Part shown: positions 22,981 through 34,900 of the stretch, piece after piece | Layout: each line of letters opens with the position of its first letter | How positions within the stretch are numbered: the stretch's first letter is position 1 | Source: Nelumbo lutea | Lineage: Eukaryota; Streptophyta; Magnoliopsida; Proteales; Nelumbonaceae | NCBI GenBank assembly: GCA_022828595.1 | Contig: JAKGHH010000002.1 | Location: 73,876,383 to 73,940,382 of the forward strand | Direction of reading: 5' to 3' | DNA length: 64,000 nt | Translations under genes and position numbers: made by a program | Notes under the pieces: model-generated | Seen by the model: only the letters and a program-made list of their open reading frames with translations | Told to the model about the DNA's origin: nothing | Database searches by the model: none

Positions 22981-25900
22981 GCAAGTCCCTTCTGGTTTTC
23001 ATTTCTCCAATTTTCTGTTCAGTTGGACTATTAATTTTGTACCATATGCTTATAAACTATTGTCTCAATTTCTGATTGCCTAAAATGAGTAGGAAGTAAA
23101 CCTATAATTTGCTTCTTGCATTGGATTCTTCTGCATTTTGGGTATGCGTTTGAGATGGGAGGCTTCACGTTCTCCCTGGATATCATGAATCAAAAGGGAG
23201 GAAAATGAAAAGAAAGATGCTATACTTAGCTTTATATGTGCTCATTGATGCATTTTCTGTCATATTCCACCTTATCAGAAATCATTTATATATAATTCTC
23301 TCCATCTATTGATAATCTTGATATACATGGTTATGATCCTATCTTTCAACTTTTCATTTTTGATCTCCCCCTCCCCTGAAACATGCTTGGGAACTGAAGA
23401 ATGGAGGGTTATGTTTTTATAACATGGTTGCAGAATGGAGGGGAATTTCTTATACAACCGAACAACCAGAAACGGCAAAGGCTTGATGAGGATGATCAGT
23501 CAACTGTTTTTGAACACTCTGAGGTATGTTCTAGTGACTTATTTTATTAAGAACTCTGGAATTGCTGGTCTTCTATACAATTATTGTAGCTTGTATTGCA
23601 GTATATAGTCACAGTTATCCAGGATTTTTTTCAATAGAAAATTGCAAGATACTTGTTGTCAAGTGACTGCATTGAATTCCTCACCTTCTAGAAAAAAATA
23701 TAATATTCCACCTTGGAATTTCCTTCTATTAGTAGTTGTTCCACTCAGTGTTTTCAACTTGCTGTTGACCTGGCCGGTTGAACCATTTGAACCGTCACTA
23801 GGCCAGGATTCTGGGTCTGGTTCAATCAAAACCCGTTAGGCAGTAAAAAAATTGTTGACTTGGTCAAGAACCATCTGACCTGGCTGGTTCAACCGTTGAC
23901 CCGTTCGACCCGGTCACAAGATCGCGGATTGCACACTCAATGCATGTAAACTTTCGGGGGTCATAACTTTGCACTTCAATGTCTAATTGGGGTGATCTCG
24001 TTTTTTGATTTTGGGTAACTTTTTGAGATCTATGCATCCCAAGTGGGCTCCTTGCCCTGCTATTTTCGCAAAAAAAAACCATTTTGGCTTCAAATTGCAA
24101 ATTTTAGTTTTTTATAAATAAAAAAAAATACTGAACTGAAAAACATAAATTAAATATAAAAATATATATAACATATCTAAAGCATAGTTATACATTATTT
24201 ATTGATAAAATATATATTTATACACATACGCACATACATGTGGGGCGGTCTGACCCGTTCGACCTGAACGGTTGAATTGGTGATCCGTGACTTGGAGGCA
24301 AAAACGGTTTGGCCTCCGGGTCGGTTTTTAAAACATTGGTTCCACTCCTATCTGTACTGCAAATTGAACCCCTTGAAGGGCAGCTAATAATTCTGTCCTG
24401 GTGGAGTCCCCCACTCCTAAGGGTCTCAAGTATAAGAGAACCACATTTCCACTTTCATTCCTTAAAACCCCTTCCATCCTAGAGGGACCTGGATTACCTT
24501 GGCTACTACCATCAAAATTTAGTTTCATAAAGCCTTCAAGAGGGGGTGGCTAACTCATACACATCCTCTTCTTCGGGAGGAGGAGGAGCTTGTCATTGCT
24601 TTTCAACTCCTCCAAAGATCATCAAAAGAAAATTGATGAAATAGATCCAGAGATTTTCAGCTACAGGATAGCACTATACAAGATACACTCCTTTAGTTCT
24701 TGTTTACTTTTCTCATTCTGTTGGAAAATCCTTGCATTTCTTTCCTCCCACATTGTCTATATCAGAGCTGCTCTTGCACACCGCTACATTATTCTTCCTC
24801 TTCGATGGCACCAAGCAAAGCTTATTCCACCTGCACCCCAAAGATAGAAAAAGGGATGGAGATGTAAAAGGGATGGAAAGATCTCAGACAGAGGATGCTC
24901 CCTAACCCAAATATCTTCCCAAAATTTAATTTTTTGAACCGATGTCAAATCATACCTGATGTGGTTGAGGAAGGCAGGAAGGATATAATGGATAGCTTTC
25001 CAAGGAGCAAACAAAGTAGCTCTATGCAGGCAACCAACATCCCATCCATTCTTTGACAGCCTGTGGATACTTGTTATAACTTTGTACCACAATCTTTCAT
25101 TTTCTTTAGGGAACCTCTAAAGCCATTTGCTTAACAAAGCCACATTTTTTCACATTTCCAATTCCTAGGCTTTATACTTTCAATTTTACCACCTTCCCTC
25201 ATCTCGCCAAGTGATATTTCTTCCTTTCGGTATTAGAAAATCCTTCATAATTTTTTTTTTAAATTTTCCTCACCTCTCCTTGGGGCATCCTAAAAATAGA
25301 CACACCAGAAGGTTGGGCAAAGTGGGTTTAATTAAGGTTAGTTTTCTCACCTAATGAAATATGATTCATTTCCCAGCTCGTTTTTCTCTTTTCAAACCTT
25401 TGCACCACTCGGGTCCAAAAACTGGTTGTTCTAGGGTTGTCACCTAGAGGTAAACCTAAATACTCCAAAGGCTAATCCCCTCTCTCACAACCTAAAGATT
25501 TTGCCTAAACCCTTAGCTCACCCTCTTCTACATTGATGCTATCTAGTAAACTTTTAGACCAATTAATCTTCAAATTGGACATTTTCTCAAAGACTTTTAC
25601 TACTAATTTCAAGTTTTCCACCCCATCTCTGCTATCCTCATCACAAAAAACTAGGATATCATTTACAAATTGCAAATAAGTAACCAAGATGGAGGCAGAT
25701 GCACAGGGTTTGGTTGGAGGATCAACAGAAATCAAGTAATTGTCTCCCATTTTTAGTTTGTTGATGACACAATTCTGTTTTTGTGGATGTTGACCTAGGC
25801 ATGGTAAGAAATTTGAAATCATTGATTGGAAACTTTTGAAAATCGCAAAATTGAGAATAAACTGGAATAAAAGTGGTATTGTTGGAATCAACTTGGAAGA

Positions 25901-28900
25901 AAGGGAACTTCTAAGCTTTGTGGAGGTGCTGGGTTGTGAAGTTAGGAAATGGCCTATAACCTGTCTAGGTCTACCTTGGGAGAAACCCAAGATCCAATGG
26001 TTTTTGGAAGCCGGTGGTAAAGAGGTTTGCTAAGAAGCTAGTCCTTTGGAAAAGAATTACCTTGATAAGAGCTGTTTTAGCAAATCTACCTATTTACTTC
26101 CTATCCACCTTCCGTATCCTGACCAAGATTGCAAATCAACTAGAGAAATATGTGGGATTTCTTGTGGGAGTCGGGAAAGGAAAGAGAAGATCATTTGGTT
26201 AAGTGGGAACAGGTTTGCAAACCAAAGGTGAAAAGGGGGCCTAGGATTAGGAAATACCGTCTTTAGAAACCCTGCTTTGTTGGGAAAGTGGCTGTGGAGA
26301 TTTTCGTTTAAAAGAGATAGGTTGTGGATGGCATGAAGTAATAGTAAGCATTCATGATCTGGAGGGTAATGGTTGGAATGCAAAACTTAATCATCACTCA
26401 ACTTCAGCTTCTCCTTAGAAAGCAATTCATGAGGTACACCCTTCTTTTATTAGCTCTATCTTCAATGATGTGGGCATGGGTGGCAACAGACGTTTTTGAA
26501 AAGACCTTGGGATAGGGGAAACACCTTTAAAAGATCAATTCCCTGAACTCTTTGCCCTCTCTAACCTCAAGGGTGAATTGGTGTCCATTAGGAACTTCCT
26601 CTCCTTTAGGTCTTAACTGGAACCTTGGTTTTAGAAGAGGCCCTAGGGAGAGTGAATGCAGTGCACTGATTAACCTGCTTGACTTGTTGGAGACTTTTTT
26701 GGACTCAACCTTAGAAGACTATGGAATTTGGACTGGCTCTCTTGATGGACTCTTCACTTGTTCCTCTTTTTTCAAGCTTTTAGCCCTTCCTAGTTCCCAA
26801 GAGGTGGGCTTCCCGATAAAAGAAATTTGGACTTTGGAGTAAGCCTATCCCACCAAAATTCAAGCCTTCTGTTGGGAAATCTTCCTTGGAAAGCTATGGT
26901 ATGCTGCAGAATAGAAGGCCCTCTCATTGCCTTTCTCCTCATATGTGCTTCCTTTGTAGGGATAGTGGAGAATCCTTATCCTATTTATTAATCTCCTGTT
27001 CCTTTGTTTTTCATATTTGGGAGTCTTTCTGCTCTCTTTTTGGCTACATGTGGGTGGTCCCTCCTCAAGAGGTGGTGGGCATTTTCAACCCAAATTTCTT
27101 GAGGCAACTAAATAAAAAGGGGAGATTAATGTGGAAAGCAATTAAGGCGGAAGTTGTTTGGAAGAGAGGAACAACAAAATGTTCAATGGAAAGAGTAGAA
27201 CTGTGGAGGAAGTAATAGTGGCCATAAAAAATAAAGGTTGCATTTTGGATTAAAACCTTGGAGTGCTTTCGGAACTTCACAATTAATGATATCCAAAAAT
27301 TAGTTGATAGGAGGGATTTTGAATAATTTGAATGAAAAAAGAGGAAGAGAAAATGAAGGCCAAAGTACTTTTGAAAGGCAGTAAAGACTGAGACGAGGAA
27401 TTCTCAAATCAAGAGGATGTGTTTACACTACAGATGAAGATTGATGTTGACAACTAGAAAGGTTTTGCTTTTGTTTAGAATTGGGCGGCGGTTTCTGCTT
27501 TAGTGGGGTTTGTGTATTGGGTTTCTTTTTTTTTGGAGTTTGTTTGGGTTTTATTTTGCTTGTGAGGTGTAGTATTTTTAGGCCTGTTTGGGTTTCCCGT
27601 GGGTGTTTCTTGCTCTAGGTGATTTCTTATCACCTTCTATTGTATATATTTTTTTTCTCTTTAATAAATTTTCCTTTTATTCTTCAAAAAAAAAAGATCT
27701 CCTTAGGGCATGGAAGAAGGTAGCATAGTCCTCTAGAGAAAAAGAAAGAATAGGAATGGAGTGGAAACTCACAAATGGAGGTGGAAGGGAATTCAAAAGT
27801 AGTTATCTCTTGGGCAAGATTTAACAAACATATCCCTTGGACTCTCAAGAATGCTTACAGGGAAGTTGCAAGGCTTGCAAGATAACTGAATTTGGTCCCC
27901 TCCTCCATGTGGCTTTATTAAGCTGAATTTTGATGGGAGTAGTGAAGGAAGTCTGGGTCCCTTAAGCATAGGGGTTGTCTTTAGAAATGACGAAGGAAGA
28001 ATCATTGCTATCTACTCGGGATCGTTTGGTGTTGGAGATTCTTTGAGGGCTGGAATAATGGCTGTGCTGGAACTGGAAGGTCTTCAAAGGGCAACAAAGC
28101 TGAACATTCAGAAGCTAGTAATTGAGGGGGACTCCAAGTTAGCTATTGAGTGGTTGAATAAGGAAGAGAAGGCTGGATGATGGTTCTATATTAATGAGAA
28201 AATGAGTACTTGGCTGTCTTAGGGAATGGAAATCAATGTGCAATGGGTGTAAAGGAATGCTAATTCATTCGGTGATGCATTAGCAAAGCAAACATTGGGA
28301 AGGGATAATTTATTTTGGGATGTATTGTAATTATGTTTGTATTTAGGAGAGTTAAGAGAGTTTATCTCTCCCTTTATCCCCTTTCTACACTTTCTTTATT
28401 ATTATTATTTTTATTATTATTATAAATCAGTTTCTGTTATTCATAAAAAAAAGGTTTGCAAGATAACTAAATGCTGATTTCAAGTGTGTAAAGTGGTGAG
28501 CAAATTGGATTAGCTGATTCCCTTGCTAAACAAGGAGTGGAAAGGCAACAATTGCTTTGGGCTTCTCTGTAATCTAGCCAACATTACTTGGGATGACTCT
28601 ATGGTCATCAAACTCTACTCTTATATTAGTTGTAATTAATTAATGCAATAAATTTCTTGCTGATAAAAAATGCCTACCAATTCCTCTCGTCGCCCTCCTG
28701 ATGTACTTTTGCTCCTTTTATTAATAAAATTTTCTTTTTTTTTTTATTTATTACCAAAAATGCTTAGTTGTATGTATGTACTGTTGGGCTTGGCTTGGAT
28801 TAGTTCAGTTGGACTTTGGCTATCTATGGCTTGGGTGCAAGCCCAGCCTGAGTAGTGAGTAATATAAAAACCAAATATTCTAGGCAGAGGCTCAAGGACC

Positions 28901-31900
28901 AAAAGCCATTTCCACCTGGGCCTGTGGCGTACAAATTCCTTAAGCAACTATTCCATGATTCTCCAAAAACTCATTGTTTCTTCTCCCCCCTTATGCTTCT
29001 AGTAACTTAGTTTTGGTCATTGTTTAGTAGTGTGCCTACACTTTTTGGGTGTTTCTCATGATCCATTTGTTAGAATGCAAGGATTAACTACATTGCCTTT
29101 TATTTTTATTTCTTTTTCTGAAGGGCATGCTTTAAGTATGGTTGCTGTTGGAAGTTTTTTGCTCAAGTCTTTCTATTGGCCGTATGTTTCCTTTGGTTTC
29201 TAAAAATTGTATGGTAATTCTAAAGAATGATAAACAGGGAGTATCCGAAGGAAGGATAAAGGTGGTGGAAACCATAGATACAAAAGCTGGTATAGAGGAT
29301 ATAAATAGGAAAAAGCAAGGTCGTGGAAGGGGACGCTCTGTTACAAGCCGAGGACGTGGTTCAAGGGTTAGTGATCAAACACGATTACAAGTTTCACCTT
29401 CCACAGTTTCACCATCAAATGGTCAGCTTGAGAACACATCAAATAAGGTATGCAATCTTTTTTAATAGTCATTGTACATATATACACGTGCAAATGAATA
29501 CGTTATATGCTATATAGTTTGATGCTTTAATATGTATGCATAGATTTATGTATATATTAGACAGATACGACATAGTAGCCATGTGGAATGTGTATTCTGA
29601 CAGAAAAGAGAAGAGAAGATACATCAAGGTTGGACGTGTTGGATTAGACACTTAAGTGGGGAAGGGTGATGCAGGAGCTGAAGAATAAAGTTCGGAATTT
29701 TCCGAAATTCTGTATTTCTGTATATTTGGACAGTATGAGTATTTTCGTCATTTTGACCTGTCCCATGTGGGCTTGAGCCATAACATCTTGTTCCTCTAGC
29801 TTAGTAGTGCTTGTCTTTCAATTTTCAGTTTATTTGCATTAGCAGATAGAAAGTTATTGTGTTTCTTGATGCGTACGTAAGACAAGGAGTGGCATTTTTG
29901 TAATTATGGTGAACTATATTCCAGGCCACACCAGTCACTGTATAAATAGATGTATTCTTTTCCTTTTGAAGCTAATGAATGAATGTAGATTTCTTTAGAG
30001 CTCTCTTGTAAGTTTTCTGTATGGAGTGATTCCTTGGGATTTCTCTCTCTCTCTCTCTCTCTCCCCCCTCTCCCTTTCTCTTTCTATCTTGTGACAGTTG
30101 GTTCTAGCCCTACTGCATTAGTTTAGTATCAAAGCTAATGGTTAGTCACCATGTTCTCACAAAGTGATCGATTCTATAGGCCCGAGGTGTCATTTAACCA
30201 ATCTCATGGCTATAAAATCAATGATGATAGGTTTTTTGAACCATATGAAGTGTCTATAATTGATTTACTTGAGAATTCAGTGGAAGAAAATAGATCTAGT
30301 AATGTCAGTTATAGGAGTAAGGTTTTCAAGAGCGTTAGAAGAGAAAGGGAAGTGCTTAATTTCAAGGGAGATGAAGACCAACAAGCATTCGTTGATTGGA
30401 TTGCTAAACTAGAAAAATATTTCAACTGTCATGATGCCTGAAAAACAAAGATTTTAGGTTTGCACTCATGAAGCTTGTAGGATCTCTCTCTCTCTCTCTT
30501 TCTTTCTATCTTGTGATAGTTGGTTCTAGCCCTATTGCATTAGAGGGGGACAAGAATATGATCTTTCTTATAGTATGGAACAAGATCTTTCTCAGAATAT
30601 TCTTTAGCATTATTTGATCGGAATATCTTGATGTGGGTATCAAATTGGGTAATTACAAATTCATGAAATTGTTTTACAAGTTTGGGTACTTTAGCATGGA
30701 AACACATAAGATAAAGCTAGTTGTAATGAGAAAAATCATTAATAAACAAAATAAAATATTTATAACGATCCATGCAAGGTAAATGGTAGGGCCCCCACAC
30801 ATTAGAGTGAGCAATATGAAAAGGATTTGTAGATCTTTTATTACTTGTAGACTAAGAGTTTCTACAATGCTTTGACAACTTAGTTTCTTTAAACAAAGCT
30901 AGAAACAAAAGACTCGAAGAAAAAGAAATATGACCCAAACGATAATGACATGACATGATACGACTGTTTGACTCTGCCACATTAGAACCAAAAGCTGCTC
31001 CGTAGGTGATACTTGACTTTGTCCAGGCATGGCCAACAGGTATATCCCATTTGCCTAATGGCCACTCCGAATCACCTTCTGTGAGTCCATGACCTTAAAA
31101 GCATAGTAAGAAGGGAAAAAAGGTCACACTCAATTCAAGGATTTTGTCAAATTACTTACTGAAAGCAAATTAGTGTTTGATTTTGGAACATGAAGGATTG
31201 TGGATAAGGTGAGGGTGCCTGAAGTTCTAATGTTTCCCTTGCTAGAGATAGGAGCAAGAGAGCCAGCAATAGGGGTGATTTTATCTCGACTAGATAAAAG
31301 TTGGTAAATTGAAAAATAAATGGGACACACTAGTCATATGGTAAGAGGCATCATAACCAATTATCCAAGGGATCTTATGATTACCTGAGATAGAAGCATG
31401 ATTCGTAGTAGCACGAATACCTGAATGGGCATATGCGGATGAAGAGGGAATTGTCTCTAATGAAGTGGGTGTTGTAGCAGTAGACTCTAGGTGACCAATT
31501 ATTCAACCATACTCTCATACTCAGCCTTGGTGGCTGCTAGTTGCTGCCCCACTAACTTCTCACCACTATGCCCTTGTTCACTTTGTGAGGAGGTGGCTAC
31601 ATTTGCATTTCCACCTTTCCCATTCTCAAATATTTTTCCACTGTTTGCATTCTTGAGTCTGGTAGGTATAAGCTCTGGATGTAGCTTCCAACAAGTGTCT
31701 TTAGTATGCTTAGGCTTTTTGTAGAATTCACAAACATCTTTCTTCCTAGTGCTGACATTCGACTTCATCCTGAACTATCATAGTGATCTATCTATAGCTC
31801 TACAGACTAAACCTGTCTCCTGCTCTCCTCACTACACACCATAGCATAAGCCTGAGATAAAGTCACCTCATCCTTTGCCAAAACATTCTGTCTCACAATA

Positions 31901-34900
31901 TTATACTCCAGGTTGAGTCTGGTAAAGAACTAAAAAACCCGAATTCCTTCCACCAGCTTCCTATGCATTTCAACATCCTTTGTATTCCCCCGAACTAGTG
32001 ATTTAAAAGGCATGCCTAGGCGCATAGGTGAGGCTCATTTTGGGGTATGAGCCACACCTAGGTCGTAGGCGCACCTCTTTCAAAAGGCGTGTGCCTGATG
32101 CGCCTTGCGCCTCATCCTAGGTGTGCCTTTTTTAAATTTTGCACTTTTTGCTTATGTTGTTCATTCATTCATTGCAATAAAATATCTTCTTAAAAGGCAA
32201 TGAAAGTTGTAAAATCATTATTTTTTATGTGAGAAATAAGAATTTCAGACCCTAACATAGAGTTATTTGGGCTTGCTTCGAGGGGCATGCTACAAAGGTG
32301 ACTCATAGAATCAAGAATGCAATATGTTTTACATCACATAACTACTTGAAGCAATGCAATTAAAGAAAAAAAGAGATTGTGGGTTTTACATGCTTGAAAA
32401 TGCTTTATGCTTGCTTTTATTTTTAAATTTTCATTTGAATACGCTTTTCATGTTTTGTTTATGCATTTTAATTTTAGATAATAGGTTTTTTAGATCATTT
32501 ATTTTAAAATTAAAGTTTATATTTTTATTAACATTATGCTTTAATATTTTTTGCATTTTTTTAAAATTTGTGGCATTTTTTTTTGAAAATTCTGACATTT
32601 TTTTAAAATTTAGCTTTATTTTATTTTATTTTTGTAATTTTGTGCCTTTCTTAAAAAGGCGTGTGCCTCGCCTTGCGGCTTGCGGCTTTTAAAACACGGC
32701 CCTGAACCACAATTTCCATGAAATTAATCTCCAACTAAAGAGATTTTAGCATGGAGAAGGAAACGACTAAGGGCTTCTCCCCCTATCTTAGATTATTCAC
32801 ATCATTCTTCAATTTGTAAGCTCGAGCAACATTCAAATTTTGGGAATAGGTCTTCATGATACTATCCTACACCTCCTTTGTGGTTTCCATCCACAAGTAG
32901 TGTTGGCTAATATATGGCTGCATAGAATTCACTAACCGATAGGGATGGCAATTTTCCCCATCCTCGATTGGGACCCAACATCCCCAACCCCATCGGGTCA
33001 GGGATGGGGACGTGGATTAATAGGAATCCCCAGTTAGGGTTGGGGGTGGGGATTGTGGTACCCGCCTTATGCCCCGACCCCGATTATATATATATTAAGT
33101 GTTATTTATATTAAATATATATTATTATATTATTTCTACATATCAAAACACATTTAAAGCATTATTTATAATTTGAGTTATTTATTTATTTATTTTAAGT
33201 AAATTTATTTTTCAAAAAAATACTGTTATCTAAAAATATTTTGGGGATTCGGGTTCCCACGGCGAACCCATCCCCGTCAGGTGTCGGGGATGGAGGACCC
33301 ATTTTATCCCCAACAGGGATCGGGGATGGGGATGGGGGTTCATTTCAGAATCGGGGTCGGAGATGGGGAATATGATCCCCGACCCGAACCCACCCCGTTG
33401 CCATTCCTACTAACTGACCCACTACTATGTAATTTTCTTGCATCTACTTCTCATAGGTTGGGTTGCCCTCCCCTGATTTCTTTTTGCTCTCAGTGATGTA
33501 ACCCCATTACCTCTACTACACACATTTATCTTAATATATTGAAACCAGACTAAATAATTGACCCCATCCAGCTTTACAGTGGTCACTGCCCCAAAAAGAT
33601 TGTGGTCACTGCCCCAAAAAGATTCTCCATTGACCCTCCATGTCAAAACCCAGTTTTTGTGGGATATTTGGTTTTTGTCTAGTTTGCTCCATTGAGTGAA
33701 ACGAAGATCAAAATAAGTCTCAACTAAGCTAGAATTGCTATCTCAAGCAAAAAACTACTCTTCAAAAAGCTAAATCTAGAGTTTCACAGGATCCGCCCGA
33801 ATGAGAGAAGAGGAGAAAGTTCAACCGCTCCTACCAGTGGTTCTAGAACCTTGTCCAACTCAAATCACCCATAGTGAAAATCAAAAGGCTACCCTTTGAT
33901 CCCCAAGCGCTAGCTTCAAAGCGTCTTTAGGACTTGTAACTAGTTTTCTCTAGTTGTCTAGGGTTTTCAGGAAAAAACTCCAAGAACCTTTTTTGGGCTT
34001 CATTTGGGGATGAAAAGCTTCACAAAACCTCTCCAAAAACCCTCCCAACTGGGCTACATAAGTTGCTTCCTAATCGGCCGACCAATTCTACACACATTAT
34101 ATATGGGCAAAGAGAAAAGAAAGAAAAGAAGGTGAGAACTTGCTCTGATACCAAGTTGTAAATCACACTTCCAATAATCTGAATCAAAAGAAAAGAAACA
34201 GGGGAAAAGAAAGAGATTGAAGAGAGAGAAAAAAGTGATGGAGGAAGAAGATGGAAGAAAAGGTAGGAATAGAGGATGAGAGGCGGTGGCTGGTGACTGG
34301 TGCTCGACCGCTGAGTTGTTGATGTAGCTGTTGGTGGTTGCTTGGGTAGCAGCGAAGGAAGGGTTAGGGTTTTGATTTTTTGAATGCAAGTGAGAATAAG
34401 AGAGGTAGGAAGATGATGAATCAAGAGTTGAGATCTAGAGAATGGAAGTTTCTCTTTTACTATATATATATACTATATATATATCGGTTCGGATATTTAT
34501 CGGATCAAAAGTGGTCTGGAATCCAAAGTTTAGAAGACCTTTATTGGACCACGAAGTGAGAATGCATTCAGCTATTGGAGAAATTGGAAGAGGCTAACAT
34601 TTCCAGAGACACAACAGATGGTTTATGGTTGGAAAGATTGCAAAGAAGGATGATTTTCAGTTAAGTCCTTTTACATGGCTCTAGAGATGTAGGGATTCAA
34701 ATCAGATAAAAGGTGTTTGGGGCAATCCTGTTCCCCCAAGGGTAGAGGCTTTTGCCTGGCTGGTGGCACATGATAGTATCTTAACTTGCGATCATCTGAA
34801 ATCCAGAGGTTTGCAGCTTGCAAACTGTTGCTATATGTGCAGCCAAGCAGAGGAAACGGTTCTCCACTAATTTGGCAAACTTTATGTGGAAAATTTTCTC

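Larger units (their letters stand above)
29667..30545 (+). mobile_element. Ty3/gypsy-type remnant: LTR, primer site, gag start, partial 3' LTR
   Basis: A candidate 5' LTR runs from about 29667 to 30117, with a TATA-like TGTATAAATAGATG near 29939 and a (TC)n run; it ends TACTGCA. A primer-site-like TAGTATCAAAGC follows at 30124-30135 (10 of 12 to the Met-tRNA site). Gag starts at 30151 and is open for 96 codons to 30441, including LNFKGDEDQQAFVDWIAKLE. The last 60 or so bases of the LTR recur at 30482-30543, so nearly all internal DNA and most of the 3' LTR are gone. Confidence 0.72.
30546..34440 (-). mobile_element. copia element remnant, 3' half missing, with two hAT insertions
   Basis: Minus-strand copia. 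A primer binding site complement lies at 34142-34153 next to a partial 5' LTR (from 34154). A gag start in pieces lies at 33646-33425 (TVKLDGVNYLVWFQYIK). The zinc knuckle CEFYKKPKHTKDTCWKLHP is at about 31735-31680. A protease/GAG-pre-integrase piece (IAGSLAPISSKGNIRTSGTL, LHVPKSNTNLLSVSNL) is at 31260-31130. An integrase piece (NPFHIAHSNVWGPYHLPCMD, YKYFILFIND) is at about 30830-30720. The element stops at 30546 against the gypsy remnant; RT and 3' LTR are lost. Two hAT-type elements are inserted in gag. Confidence 0.82.

Noticed and set aside
23640..27695. 5'-inversion by twin priming of a single L1
   Set aside because: Both arms contain the 3' half of L1 and each runs to its own tail region, so one twin-primed copy cannot explain them.
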